A stretch of 64,000 bases of DNA, from NCBI GenBank assembly GCA_009760855.2, contig WPIO01000005.1, forward strand, positions 11,437,001 through 11,501,000, read 5' to 3'. Position 1 is the stretch's first letter. Every line of letters starts with the position of its first letter. This DNA is from Cristatella mucedo (lineage: Eukaryota; Bryozoa; Phylactolaemata; Cristatellidae). The notes under the pieces were generated by a model. The model had not been told where the DNA came from and did not search any database. It saw only the letters and a program-made list of their open reading frames with translations. Made by a program: the position numbers and the translations under genes. Positions 26,301 to 41,300 of this stretch are shown here, one piece after another.

Positions 26301-29300
26301 CGATTTGCATGGAGGCTAATGCAAACTCGCTCGCTTTTACTCGTTGTCAGCTTCATCGCGCGCCGCTTGTCAAGGTGCGAACTCGCGCGGCTAGTGCGCA
26401 GCTTGCAAAGGCCGCAGCTCAGGAGTAGCCAGTCTTTCAAGAACGATAAGTGTCGCTGCACAGCCACTCCGCCGGCTGCCACTCGGTCGTTGCAGTGCAG
26501 CGAGCGTTGCTTCGCTCGAGCCACCGGGCGACCAGCGCCCGCTCGCTCGCCTGATAGTTCGCTTTGCGCCGAGCCCAGTGAGATCACTCAACGCGCCACT
26601 CACCCGATACTTGACTGCAGCCTGTAAGAACATCTCCATGTCCCACTTCGGGTACGAAACGACGCGGCAGCCCTTGTGCAGGCCGCCGCACATGGCAGCC
26701 ATCAAGCCGTAGATGTGAAAAAACGGCATCAGCCCGCAAACCGAGTCCGCCTGGCCTGCCTCAAACAGTTCCGGGTGCCTGCAAGGCAATCATTGGCTGT
26801 TGCTCGCGCGTGCGCGCTTCGTCTCCCACGCCAGTCAAAGCTCGTAAAACTAATGCGCTATTTCGTAGCCAGAATTTCTGACGAGCAAATTGTGCCGTCT
26901 TCTACCTAAGCGAACGCGTTGCTACCATTGTCAAACAGCTAAGCAGGCTTAAGCATACGGAGCCCGGGTTAAATCCCTGGTGTCTCCGGTATATTTTTAA
27001 AAGAAGAAATGATTGGATTTGGCTGTTTATAGCAAAATAAATATGTGTGCACATAGCTAATAAACATATAGTCTGGATTTTAATAAATATATTTATGTAC
27101 TTCTTTCATGATTGTGTGCACGTATTTCCGTAAAATGTGTGCATTTGAGAATTTCACTGCCACGATTCCAGAAGGCAAGTCGAAAATGGCTGGTTGCCTG
27201 ACCAGCAGGGAGTAGCCTGAAATTTTTCTCAAAGCCCCGAAATGGAGTAGCAGTCTCAAGGTGGAGCCATGCGGCTGCCTCTGCGGTCTTTTAAGAATTT
27301 TAGCAGGAAACTATGCTATTTTGTTTTAATTTGATGAAAGGTTAATACTTAGCAGGTTTTTTCAATAGGCATCTGAAGTCTAGAAGATCATCTTGAATGC
27401 ACGAAAAAGTCGTTTTCTTATTATAGATACGATCAAATTTTTCGTGTAGTGCTAAGCTTGCAGCACAAGTGGTTTACCTAGTCGTCAATTCTTTACGCTG
27501 AGGCTCGAATAAATAAAAGTGTTCCGAAAGCTTTCAAAGATTTAGGGTAGCATCCATCGTAAGAATTTTTTACATTTCATCTAAATTTATTTAAAATCTT
27601 TCTCATACTTGACGTCGCACTTTTAAGTATTTCAAAATGCAGAACGGCTCTTCTGTGCGAAGAGTTCCGAAAAGCGTTTGCCTCGAGCGATGAAATGCAA
27701 CCTCCGGCTTTAGTTAGAGGAACTGCAACTTCTGCAGCCTCTGGGTTACCTGTCCAGTTTACTACCGAATAAGTAATCGGTACTATCGTCCAACTACACT
27801 CAACTTCCTATTTACGTGCCCGGGAAAATTCCCAGTGCTGTGCCTGAATTTGTATGCATGCTTTTTTATTACAAACTAATGGGTACCAAGCTGCAACCGT
27901 TAATATAAAATAATTCATTTGTATAAATCCATAAGATAACTTAATCTCTGTTCAGTTCAGGCGCTTCACATAGGCCACGGGCCTTGAGCCCTCGACCTCG
28001 GTCATCAAATACATTAACCCTGACCTCAGTCGAGGAGCGAACCTTAACCACCGGGACGGACCAGCGCGGCATTGAGACAATTTTCGTAAGCGACCTGGGA
28101 GTTTATCGCCAGAACGATTGAACCTGGTCTAGGCAATTAGGGAGGGGTAGTCCTTCTCTCGGTAGGTCACTACGTCGCCCTCACCAGCCCGTAACTAGCG
28201 ACATTCGGCGTGTTACGATTTTATGCGATGAACGATACTGAGGGGCGGCGAGCAGTTAATTGGGACAGATAGCTTCGGCCCCCATTGCAAAGGTGCATCG
28301 GTGGCGTTAAAGGGCCTGACCTCACTATCGGTCGCCCCCTTACACAGTTCCGCCTCTAGATTTCATTGCTGGCCTCTGTTCAACTGTCGACGTCCTCCTC
28401 GTGCTATCGCAATATACCCAAAATAAACGTAACGGCTTATAGTCCACGAAAAGCTGATTAGCCGTAGAGAGCGTACGTTATAATTCAGGGCCCCGAAATG
28501 TAGCAGCACAGAGAGTAAGTAATGTCTGTCAGAAGCAGAACATCTAACGCACAGGAAAAGCACTGTCGAACTAAAAGATTTATACATACAATAGAAACAT
28601 TGCCTGAAAGACCTTCGGACCACGATGACTGCTCCAGATGACTGGGGTGCCGCGGCTAGGATTGTCCGTGTTACGAGTGCCTCAACGGTACAGTGGCCTT
28701 TTTTTTATCAGGAAGTCGGCGCAGTAACGCTGAGAAGGAGGAGCCATTTGCACGAGTTTTATTGCATCCTCCTTGTCCGGCGCCGACGGTCTTGCCATGG
28801 TCTCTGCTACTGCCATCTACGAAATCCGTTAAGATAGTCGAAGACATCGTACCGGGCACTGGAGAAAGATTCGTGCTGGTTGAGGTACACAAATGTCGGT
28901 ACTATTCCCATGTACATTAAACTTACATTTGAATTCAAACGGTAAGTTTAGCTGGATGCTCGGCAAACCGTATGCTAGTATGGGCTTGCTAGCGCATGCT
29001 AGCCGTTCAACAAATATCGACCAAGGAAGGACGTCCCCTCACTGCGAAACTCGCTAGCTTAGAACTGCAATCGCAAGACACAGCGAGAAAGGACAGGTGT
29101 GCGGTGACCTGCCGTATAATAAGCAACCACCGCCATTATCTCAGGCACACAAGTGCCTGAGATATTTAGGGCTGCGTGTGACCATAGACTTTCCAAGGTT
29201 TTCCAAGGTCATACTATAGAGTTTCGTAGATACTGACCTATGCAGTATAACCAGTCACTGCAGGGGCTGGTCGTGGTGAAGCAGCTCTTCTGTCACTATA

Positions 29301-32300
29301 TAAATGAGGCTGTTGATTCACTTAGCCTTTAGTCTTTAACATATATACTAACACACACACACACGCACGCACTCAGTAGCACGCATATCCACATGCAGAT
29401 TACCCATAAACGCGCGCAGGAAAACCCACCGAATGCAACATTATGCATGCACTCACACTGTGACACTCTCTCCCACTCACGAGCAAGCCTACTCAAACAT
29501 CCGCCAACACAGTGCACTAGTGTGGGAGTTACACTCATGCACACACGGAAGCACAGAAAAGCAAGCGCACGTACATATACTCTGAAATAGTGTGAGCGTA
29601 ACCTATGTGGCATACACGTACATAAATGTCAAGTCCCTTCTCACTTGATTTCACACTCACGCGGACATGTCACTTGGCTAATACGACACCGTTTCAAGTT
29701 GAGACAGTCAACTTTCTGATACGGACACTTTGCCCTTAGCAGAAAGTTCAGTGGAGTGTGTTTAGCGAGTGGCTGTTAATCATAAACTGTAAAACCTGAA
29801 TCGTTAACCCTAACCACCGAATCGTAAATTCTAAACTCTAAATTGCCGAGCTGCCGAAAGGTGCTAGGGGTGATAAGGTGCCCCCCAGACTAAGGTCTGG
29901 CTGAGGTCGTGGGCTCGAGCCCTGAGGCAGATGTGAAGCGCCTGAATAGAGATTTAGTTCTCTTGGGGCGCTATACAAATGAATTATATATATAGAACCT
30001 AAGTCATGAAACCAACAAATAAAAAACCTCCACACAAAACCCTATCTCAAAAAATGAAGAAACCTGAAACACTTAAACCTGAAATACCAAACTCTAAATG
30101 GGAAAGATATCTTGCAATGGGTTTTATTAAATGTAAGTATTAAAAGACGCAGGTACCAATGTTGAATTTCTAGCATGGCAACTGCGCCCATTGCAGAAAG
30201 TTGGCTCTCTCAACGCATATTAGTTGTGACAAAGAATAGATGCACGCACACTTGCCTGCAATTACAAGCGAACTCACTCGAAGAATACACGGGCACAACC
30301 GAGCACGCACACGTGCACTCATACAATAACTCAGATAACGTAGATATATGCTCAAAAATGTACAAGCAAATAAAAGCACAGCCATGCACAGACCGATTAT
30401 CTTAGCTTCGACACACAAGCTTACATATCCACTGTCTACTATTCAAAATAGGTCATTTGTAAAAAAAAAAAATATTTCAGCTTTCTGCTCACTAACTTAC
30501 CAATCCTACCTCAAGTGGTGGAGCAAGAATTTTCCTCTCGGGGGTAAGACCCACAAAATATTCATGTAGGCGAGGCTAGATTCACAATTAATGAAAGACT
30601 ATAGCGCAAAACCATAACGTTTATTTGACGGGACTGTGGTGGTTACTCATTAGGTGAAATTAAGACATAATTTTCCCGTTGGTGACGGTCGGTGGGCGTA
30701 GGAGCAGGAGGCGGCTAGGTCGCTGCCTCGCTGTAAGGGGGTGGAGCTAATTTCACTGTCCCCCACTGGCATCGCCACTGTCTACCTCACAAGACGTTTG
30801 TATGGCTTTATATCAACTCAAAGCTGCGTGAGCTTACACAACAGTGCAACCTACTGGTGAGACATCTGTGATGTGGCAACAAAAAGCAGTTGTCTGCATC
30901 GTGTGCATAGGCAATAGTGATCAAAAACTGCCTAAATACTGTTTTCTGAATTGCAAGCCATCCTTCAGTCAAACTGCTTTTACTATCACCACCATACTTC
31001 AGTCAAACTACTTTTACTGTCACCGATGTCGGCTATAGTCTTTAAAAAATTACCGATTATCATGAAACAAGTGCAGTACATTCATTTTCTAAAGGTTTGT
31101 AGCACATTCGTTTTCTGAAGGCTTATACCACCATCATTACAACCGTTCTTTTGACACGGTCGAACATTGTATACGTATCAGCAATCGCGAACTGGAAGCA
31201 CTCAGCAAAACTATTTACTTAGTTTTCGATGTCACAGTCTCCCCACATTCTCTGTAGCTTGCTAAGATGCTGGCGCTTCTTCTAGCAAGCTATAATAATA
31301 AAAGAATAAAAATAATAATGACACACTTGATAAAGCGCCCTCAGAGAACTCAATCTCTTTCTAGGCGCTTTACAGTTGCTGCAAATGAAGCATGATTGAA
31401 TGGTTAGTAGTAGCATGCTCAATAAACAAGGAGAATAACATGGTTAGGGGTGACATGCACAGGTCAGCATGCAAGTGTGGTTAGTGGCAGCATGCACAGT
31501 GTCAGCATGCATAAGCACATAAAGGACGAATCACACGGACCCATCAAATGCTGTCATAAATAGGTTTTGTTTTCAGATTCTTTCTAAATGTGGTCAAGTC
31601 AGGGGATGTCGTGATGCAAGTCGGGAGTGAGTTCCAGCATTTGGGAGCATACGGACTAAAGGTACGGTCTCCAAAGAATTTGAGGTTTGTGCAAGGTATA
31701 GGTAAACAGTTAGATTCCGAAAAGCATGTGGTACGATGCTTAGCCTGGTGGGGCAGTAAATCTGATAGGCATGCTGGAGCCAAAGAATTAAGGGACCTGA
31801 AAGGGAGCCTTAAAGTTGATCCAATGCTTGACTGGTAGCCAGAGCATGTTATCGAGAAGTGGTGTGATGTGGCAACTGTGACGATCATGACAGACATGCT
31901 GCAGAGTTTTGCACCAGTTGTAAGCGCCTGATTGCAAAGACCGGTAGACCGACAACCAGTGAGTCAGAGAAGTCAAGACAGGATGTCACAATTGCGTGAG
32001 CCAATTTAGACGAGGTATCCTTGTCAAAACAAGTCCGAATTTTAGCAATTTTATATAGCTAAAAGTAAGCAGACTTGATTGTGGAGCTGATGTGGTCGTC
32101 TAACGGAAGGTCGCTTAGGAACATTACACCTAGAGTTCGTGCAGATTCAGCAGAAGATATGCTGGCAGAGCCAATTTTGAACATTAGCCTTTCCGACTTC
32201 TGAATCACACTTGGTTTGCCCATAACTATTAAGTTGGCTCCATCATCATTCAATTTAAAAAAAATTGCTGCCATCCATTAGCTATTATTAAGAGCTCGAC

Positions 32301-35300
32301 AATTTTTCAATCTTCGTTTTGGACTCCCGGTCAGTGCCCTTTATAGTCTGCAACTGGCGACAAGCTCAGCTGCTCTTCTGATCTGTTATCAATGGCATAG
32401 CTACCACAACACATTAGCTTTTGCCCTACCATCACTGGCTCCCTATGAGTCATTTTCAAGATCCTCTTCCTGGCACTTCACAGGTCACTTCACGCTCTTT
32501 CGCCAAACTACTTTGCCCTACCTTCTTGTTCCTACAGTGTGCAATCATACCACCTGCTCATCATCATCAAGTGTTTTCACCGCCACTTAATTAAAATATT
32601 TTGGTTAGCAAGCCTTCTGTTCGTATGCACCGAAAGTTTGGACCTCGCTTCCGGCAACGGTCACTGCATGCAATGACTTCACACCATTTAAGTCTGAGCT
32701 AAAGAAGCATGTATTCCAGACTGCTTTCCCTGCAAATCCCAGCAAATTTAATTTATCGCTTTTTTTCCTGTGCACTTCGCATGCTTAGTGGTGTACTATT
32801 CAGGGCATAATAGCAGCCAGGGATTCGATTAACCGGTGGCCTCGAGTATCTTCATCAGTGCTCTATCATGTTGACGTAATGACAATTGTTCGTTTGGTTT
32901 ATATGCTTAAGTATGATACTGTTCTATTATTAAACCTTGGTTTGTGATTCTTTTGCTGTGATTTGTAAAGGCTGGATACACAAGTTGGTGAGTCGGCAGC
33001 AGATGAGTTGTATTTGCTTCAGAAGTGTTGTGCTGAGCTACACAGTCGATAACCCACAAAACGCGAAGACGAAAACCCAAAAAAAGAAGTTCTGCTGCCA
33101 ACAGTTCCTTGAGTGTAAGAATGTTGACATTAATCGCACTACAATTTGTTATTCTGACAATTTTTCCCTCCAAGATAGCTGATTCAACAGCCTCATTTAT
33201 ATAGCGGTGGAAGAGCTTTAACGGCTATCGCCAAGGCTTGCAGTAGGTAACAAAGGATCGCCCACGTCTGGTCTCGAACTCACGACCCGGGTGGTGAAGA
33301 GCGAGCACCTAAGAGAAATACATCTTTCTCTAAGCACTTTGCATATGCCGCACAGAAAACATGTCAATAGGTTAGAGTATGAATTCACAATTTCAGCACG
33401 CGAAATCGCGCGAATGACAATGCACACGGACCCAGCACATGCTGCGAGTAACAGGTGAGTTTTTAGTGTCCTTATGTAGGTCAGATGCTGCGATTTTAGT
33501 CGGGAGCGATGTCCAGGCTTTGGAAGCGTACTGCTCGCCGAGCTGGTTTGGTCTAGCGGTCAAGGTGCTCGCCCCGACCAAAGTCTGACTGAGGTCGTGG
33601 GCTCGAGCCCCGAGGCATATGTAAAGCGCCTGAATAGAGATTAAGTTCTCTTGGGGCGCTATATAAATGAATTATTTATTTATTTATTTTACTGAATAAA
33701 AGCATAGTCTCCTAAGGATTTGACGTCTTCTTAGTCTCACATCTAAACGACTTGAGTCAATCACCTGAAATTCGGCACGTATCAATTTCTAGCCTGACTA
33801 ATAACAGCAAAAGTCTGCGCTTTAACGGGCGCAGCCATTGAGTATCCACCGCTTGGATAACTGGAAGCACAAGGCATAAGGCTAAATCCATCCATTCATT
33901 TCCGGCATGTAATCGCCACAACGTGTAATCCATCGGGGCTTTCCCTACGTCATTAGGGCGGGGCCACTGGAGATCTGCCAGCCTCATCGCGACTTACCCT
34001 TTACGACTTATTTGCGTCCCGGAGGTCTACCTAATGTAACGTGCTCTGAACCCAAGGTTTCAAGTTCGAATCTTGTGGTGGTTGGTGTGGCTGTTATATT
34101 ACCATGCTATTCCTAGGGTAGCCTTAATGGCCATGCTGTTGTTCCGTTGTAGCCAGCCTGTTTATTGCCTCTGAGGTCAGTTTATGGCCCAGCGGCGTTT
34201 ATGTCGCTGCTGTCGGTTTATGGGCGGCTCTAATTTATGGTAGTGATATTTAATGAAGGCATCTGGCCAGCCCGCCAGCAGAAACGCGGGGAGGGGGTGG
34301 TTGGAATTAGGACGTAGGCTAGGACCGTCGCGTACTGGTGGGCTGGCCAGCGTCCGTGTGGAAATACAAATGTTGAAGCTCGATCCGGTGTTTTCGTGTG
34401 CCTTCGCAAGTTCGCCATTCATATTCAACTTTAATTGTGCCCCTCGCCAGTCAATTGACGCTAACCATGCTGTGCCTCATCCTCTGCAGTGCCAATGCTG
34501 CGCCTGAAAGCGTCAGCCTAGAGGGCGCTCCAAAAGCATTTTCACCGAAAGGTCATAAGAATAACTTGGTATTTTTTAACGAGTAGACCGCGAGACTGCG
34601 AATAACTTAAGTTTATTCAAAGAACTCTAGCGGAGCCCCGACAGACGAGTGGACGCATCCGTGCGTCGTCCCTGCGGCCGCAAAGCCCAAAACCCGCTAC
34701 CACAGGGAGAGCACTGCTCCCAGGCGCATGCCCCGCCATGCAAAAACGCTCAGGACTCAGCCGCTGGCTACTCACGAAATTTCAGGCAAAAAAAACAACA
34801 GAAGCCCTCTCCCCGAAATGTCAAGAGGCCGTCCTATGAATCTGGCAAGTGCAAGCCGCAGCCACCTGCACCGTACTCGGCGAAGCACAAGCAAAAACCT
34901 GCGATTCCAGATGGCTCACCTCTGCCAGCATATCTCCTGTTGAATCTGCACGAAATCTCGGCATCCTATTCCCAAGTGACCTTTCATTACAAGACCACAT
35001 CAGCTCCACAATCAAGTCTGCCTGCATTGTTTAAATTCGGGCTTGTTTAGACAGGAATATCACATCTCAATTGGTCCATGCATTTGTGACATCCCGTCTC
35101 GACTTCTGTAACTCACTGCTTGCTGGCCTACTGGCATGTGTAATCAAGCGATTAAAGCTGGCGAAAAACTCGGCAGCTAGGTTTCCCTGCCTCAGTAGCC
35201 ACATCACGCAACTTCTAGTTGACCTGCACTGGCTCCCAGGCAAGCAGTACATCGACTTCAAGGTTCCGTCACTCGCTTTTAGGTTCCTTTATTCTTTGGC

Positions 35301-38300
35301 TCCAGCTTTGCTATCAGATCTACTCACTCACCAGACCAAGCACAGTACCACCCACTTTTTGGAATCTAATCACGTACCTAAACCTCATACGAACCTCAAT
35401 CTTTCTAAAACACAGCCTTAAGTTTGTAGCACTCCCACAGCCTGGAACTCACTCTCAACCTGCGTCACATCTCCCGACTTGACCACATTGTAAAGAAACT
35501 AAAAACACATCGATTTCCGACAGTCTTTAATGGGTCCCTGTGATTCAACCTTTACATGCTTATGTGTGCTGACACCATGCTGCCACTAACCATATCTAGA
35601 TGCTGACCCTGTGCATGTCACCTCAAACCATGTTATGCTTGTTGTCATTGAGCTTGCTACCACTAACCACTCGATCATGCTTCATTTGCATAAAGTGTAA
35701 TGTGCCTAGATAGAGATTCAGTTCTCTGAGGGCGATGTAACAAATTTATAATGTTGCTATTATTATTAGGATTCTTCTCAATCCATAACGAAATCGTCCA
35801 ACCTCGCTGGCTGCTGCTCTGTTCGCTGAGGACGATTACGGTCGGGCGGATCCTCCAGCCGGTCATTCTCTGTAGCCGGTCTTTTCTCTGCATCAGCGAA
35901 CGTGGTGCCATGACCCCATGGACCGGTTTCTGCCACCAGCACAGCGCCTCCGAGCGCATAGTGATGCATCGTCTATCTCAATGGCTACTCGTGGCCCGAC
36001 ACCGGTCACCCGACCTTGTGGCCAGTAGGCTGTGCATCGAGCTCTGGGGGGAGGGGTTCACGAAAACTCGTTGCCCAATCGAGGATCCTGCTGCTTGAGA
36101 CTTAGCAGGCGCATCGCCCTCGTAGTTCACTAGTCTGGGTAAAAGCCGCGTGGAGTCGCGGCAGTACACTGCTATCGACGGCCAAGCCGGTTGCGCAAGC
36201 CAGCAATGATTTAGGTGGCAAAGGAACATCAGACAGAGCTCTCGTGTTCGACGTATTTTGCCATTGCCGTTAGTTACCTGCTGCCTTTCACAGCCAGATT
36301 ATTTCGCTGCGTTGGCTGCCACGCAGGCTTCAACTAAATGCTCACTTCCAACGCCAAGCGAGACACAAACCAAAGCAATCCAACGTGCACCATCTGGCGT
36401 GAGTGCCTCGAGCTCCTCCTCCGCCACGCCTCTCCAGCCAATCCAACCCGTCAAGCCACCATTTCGCGCCCTTTCTGCAGCGGGAGCCTCGAACCTCATC
36501 AACACTGCGGGCTCCTCACAGGCCGAGGCAGGCGTCGGCTCAAAAGCAAAAGAAGACGTAGCGTGGAAGGCTAGCGACACCTCGATGGCCAGCGTCACCT
36601 CAAAGACCACCACCGCCGACAAGCAGGCCACCGGCCCCGACTGCCGCTGGTCGCGGGCCGTCGCTGCCGGCTGATGCCGAGCCTCACCCATAGCAGCTAG
36701 CTTCGCATCCGGCAATGCCAATGCCCTGGCCTTCAGCCAGTCCGACCACCTCAGCCACTTCTCCCTGACGCGTTTGCTAAAGCGGTAACAACTAACGCAC
36801 GCAGCTGAGTGTAGTCCACCTGCAGCGCCTCGAGATGACTCGCAGCAAACATGAAAGTACTGCTTTGCAGGGATAGAATGAGATGCCCCCGAACTTTAGG
36901 CTTTGCGGCTATTTATTTTGCTTTGTTCGCAGGATATTGACGGGTGACTGTGCTAAGAGGTATAGGTGATTTCTTGCAATTTACTTCACTCATACCACGT
37001 ATTCCTCGAGCGTGCTATGTAGGCCTGCGGTTCTCACGACCGCTTTGATTTAGTCGAATCGGCCGGCACAGTGCCACCCCACCCTTCAGACTACTTTTCT
37101 GACAGGACACACTTAGCATACAGTCCGTCAAACCTCATCGTGTGCTGCAGCCTTTTCGGGCATCTACCAGGAGGCTTTTTCTGACTTATGATGACCCCCC
37201 CCCCCCTGTAGCCAGCGTCGAAGCACGATCACACGAATGCCCGCGGCTGCCCACTGTCCATTTCAACCTCCTGCACCAGAGAGCTTTTCGCGATCGCGAG
37301 CAGGCGAGCGCTTAGCCAAGGGGTTCTACTCACTCGGACTGAGCCAGATTGGACGTCAGGTTGTAGTGAGTGAGCTGCACGCCCTTGGGCAAGCCCGTGG
37401 TGCCACTCGAGAATGGCAGGCAGGCCACTTCGTCCTGGCAGTTCACTGGGCAGATGCCATCGAAGTGGCTGCCATTGTCCGTGATGAGCGACCCCAACGA
37501 CGGCACACCCGACTCGGGTTTGCCGATGACGAACAGCTTCTGAAAACGCGAGATGCGATTGAAGACATTACAACAGCCAACGTCTCTTTGGGAGGAATCG
37601 CTAGTAGTGATGGCCGACACGGCTTTCTCGCTCGTTCGTGGCGCTGCTGGACTGGTGCATTGGCTGGGGCAGATGGACGGCGGCCGCTAAAATTTACGAT
37701 GCTGCCCTGTAGCCAATTGTAGGGCTGAAAAGCACTTCCCACGTGACTGCTGAGGCCGAGCCGAAAGGGTTTAACCCTTCGCCGCACGCATACGGGCTCG
37801 ATGGTCAAAGTGCGGCTTTCGTTGAAAGCCGCAGGATGTCACTCACTGGTTTGGCCCAATGGTTGAGGTGCTCGCCTAGAACCGAGGTCAAGGTGAATGT
37901 GTTTGATGGCCGAGGTCATGGGCTCGAGCCCCGTGGCATATCTGAACCGTCTGAATAAAATTCTCTTGGAGCGCTATACAGATAAACTATATTTTTATGT
38001 ACAGAATGCAATCCATGCCCTAACAAGCAATGCTCTAGGGCATACGCATGAATCAACTACCTTTTGAACAGAATTCGAATTTACGATGGGACGGTTAGGG
38101 CTCATCTAAAAGGGCCGACACTGTCGCAAATCTGCTATGACCTGTCTTCAACGATTCGCTACTGCCGTTTACTAGCTGTTGACCCACATTATCAGCCAAA
38201 GCTAGCCGCGACCACGGCTTTTGTTCAAAGCATACCCAGACCACGGGCGCGACGGTAGAGGGCAGCAATTCTTGCTACACCCATTCAATCCCTTACGACT

Positions 38301-41300
38301 GGCTGCTGGAGCGGTCGCGATTGTGTCCTCCTTTTTTGTCTTCCCGAAGAAAAAAGACAAAATTAGCTCATAGATAAGGCGATGGCCTTTAACGATCAAG
38401 ACCATGGGCTCGACGTCCACGGGCGTATTCAAAGTAACCTTGACATAAATTGAAGTTCAATCAAAGTGCTTTACAAATACATTTCATTTATTTATTTATA
38501 TATATTTGAAATCTGGGTAGGCTTGTGCCAAGGGCTGTCCGCGTGGTTCTGGTACGCGAACCCTCCGAGAGCGGTCGTTGCGCAGTGAATATCAGCTTTG
38601 TAGACTTTTATTATTATAATAATAGGTCGTTTGTGTAGCATCTAAAGACAACTTAATCTGCGTTAAAGTGCTTTACAACTCGCTGCATGAGAATTAGTAC
38701 CTAATTATTAGTGACATGTAAGGTATCAAGCATACAAGAGAAAACAAGTCTTTACGTGCGAGGTATGCATGTGTATGTACCTCCATCTGTAGATCCACAA
38801 AGCCACAAAGACTACGTGAGTGTTACGCAGGAGATTTTTGTGTAGTGGACTCACAGCCTGGCTTTCGGTACGCATTCGGTAGACAACATACTTTATCTCA
38901 CGAAACAAAGAGAAATTGAGAAGTATAGCTAAGTCAGGAGACCAATTGAGGTAGCGAGTAGCACGTAAGTAGCAGTTTAGGACGGCTGGAAAGAATGTGC
39001 CGTACTGTGCAGCAGGTGAATAGTTGTCGTTTCGTAAGAATTGTGGATGTGAGTTCCACTGTCTCGGACCTGCGGAGCAAAATCTTCTGTCGCCAATGAT
39101 CTTTAAGCTGAGGAATGGAACCGCTAATTTATTGTCCGTACAGGGCCTGAGGGAACGAGGAGGCTGAAACTGGCGAAGCAGTTCTGCTAGGTATGAAGGA
39201 GCCAAGCTGTGTCGGGCCTTGTGGGTAAGTGCTAGAACATTGTTCTGTATCCTTTATCAATCGGTAGCCATCTTAGCTCTTTTAACAGAGGTGACACGTG
39301 GTCAAACCTTTGGATTTTGTAAAATAGCTTTGCAGTCACATTCATCGCCAGCTGCAGTGGCCTAGTGATCTTTTTCGGTAGCCCAGCCAAAAAGAAACTT
39401 AAATAAACTAGGGAGACAGTACTTGGGAGCTAGTTAAGTTCTTTGCAAGCCACCGTGGAAGACAGTTCCTCATCTTAGATAGGGATCGGACGTAATGGCT
39501 AGCTTTGGAAGTAGTCTTAATAATGAAGCTTTCAAAATTTAGGCAGTTGTCGAGGACGGCACCTAAATTCAGAGCAATAGTGATGATCTCACAACACCAT
39601 CACCTATTAAAAGGGCGAAGCCTTTTAGCCCAGCCACACGCTTAGGGTGTTCTATGAGCAGTAGTTCAGTTGTTCAGGTGGGTCTATCTCAGGCCAGAAT
39701 CTACAGAAAACGTGAAGACACTCATGGCCGCCGGTTGGCTAGACCTACGGCTAGAACCATGCGTTGAATGATACACGCAATGCACGCTCGATTAAAAAAG
39801 GCGATTTCAGCGGGCGAAGAGAAAGCTGACCAGAACAGACGTGTCTTGAGCTGAGACTTAAGGATGCAAGGTCATTTTCGGTAGTGATCGTGACCGGAAG
39901 CGAGTTCTTGACTTCTGGAGCAAATGAGCTGAAGGCTCGATAGCCAAAAGATTTCAATTTATTGCGAGGGGCGGCATGATTATAGTGCTGCATGAGGTGC
40001 ACGGGTACGTTATCTGCCACCGACGGAGAACTCGTCAGCATCTCACCAACTCGTCTTCACAGCTAGCAGAATTTGTGAGAGGCTGCCGGCAGAGATTAAT
40101 CACGTTTCGTCCCATCAAACGCCTTGGTTCATGCTTAAAAGCGGACTTTTCTCAGGTAACGATGTACCTTCGGCAAGGCCTTCAGCTAGAAACGGCGAAA
40201 CGCCGCGAAAAAGCCGGACGCAAGTAATCGGTGCCACAGCTATCACTGATGCCACTCACGGCACTCGCCAGTCTCGGTGACAATCGTGGCAAGAAAATGC
40301 TATTGCTATTACAAGGCCGCACTAGAACGCATTAGAATGCGTGGCTTTTAAATGTTTGCTCCGCTCCACAAGCTCTGCCATGCTGCGGGAAAAGCTAGCG
40401 GTAATGTAAACAAAGTGCAGATCAACCGGCAACTGTCTGCCGCGGGACTGAGCGCAGAAAAAGGATGTCTCCTCGAGTGAGGAATGGTCCCGCAGTATAT
40501 GGCTGACATTTCCGTGCTAGAAGCATTTGAGCTGGCGAGACTGTTAAACTTGGCATAGCATTGATAGGCTGTTCTTTTTATTCCAAACATTCATTTACGA
40601 GTCGTGGGAGTTTATATTTGTGACCTCCAAAGCAAGCCGGGAATAGTTACATACGGAGAGAAGACGCTCTCGGCACGCTTCCTTTCTTCCTCCGTTTGCT
40701 GCCAGCAATAATAATAATACTAATAATAATGCACTTGATAAAGCACCCTCAGAGAACTCAATCTCTTTCTAGGCGCTTTAAATTTGCTGCAAAGGGAACA
40801 TCTGTAACATCTTTCGGAGAGAAAAGCCAACAGAGAACTCAAGGAACTCGGTGCATAAAGTTAGCAGCAGCTGCGAACGGGATTTTTGAACCACTGGTGT
40901 CAAAGTTACGTCGCTTATTTTGTTTCTGCAAGGAACGTGCTGTCATTTAGTCGACCTAAAGTATTCCTAAAAGGCTAACCTGATAGTCCTATTCACAGGC
41001 TAGAATGCGTTCGCGAAGATCCCATGGCCCAGCGAAAGATTTTCGCATATACATCGAGGGTGCCATCTGACCCCCAAAGCACCAAAGCGGCGACTGCATG
41101 CTGCCAAATTATGGTCGATATCAACTGACCGCCGAAAAAACTGGCCCCAGCAGTATTCGAATCCTCAGTAGTCGCCAGTTGGAGCGGCACAGCGAAGCTG
41201 TGCGCCAGGCAGCCAATGCGGTTACCCCTTTGCTTTACCGTCGTATTCAGGTACCGGCATTCGTCTAGCGGTGCTCTTTAAAAGCATCGGGTGCCGTAAA

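Noticed and set aside
26925-26990. tRNA-like 3' half (GCCCGGGTTAAATCCC)
   Set aside because: No matching 5' half or A box could be placed.
29340-30410. Cys/Val-rich and His/Thr-rich frames
   Set aside because: They arise from AC-rich low-complexity sequence.
34020-34095. tRNA-like B box (CAAGTTCGAATCTTG)
   Set aside because: Isolated B-box-like sequence; no convincing head or tail of either SINE family.
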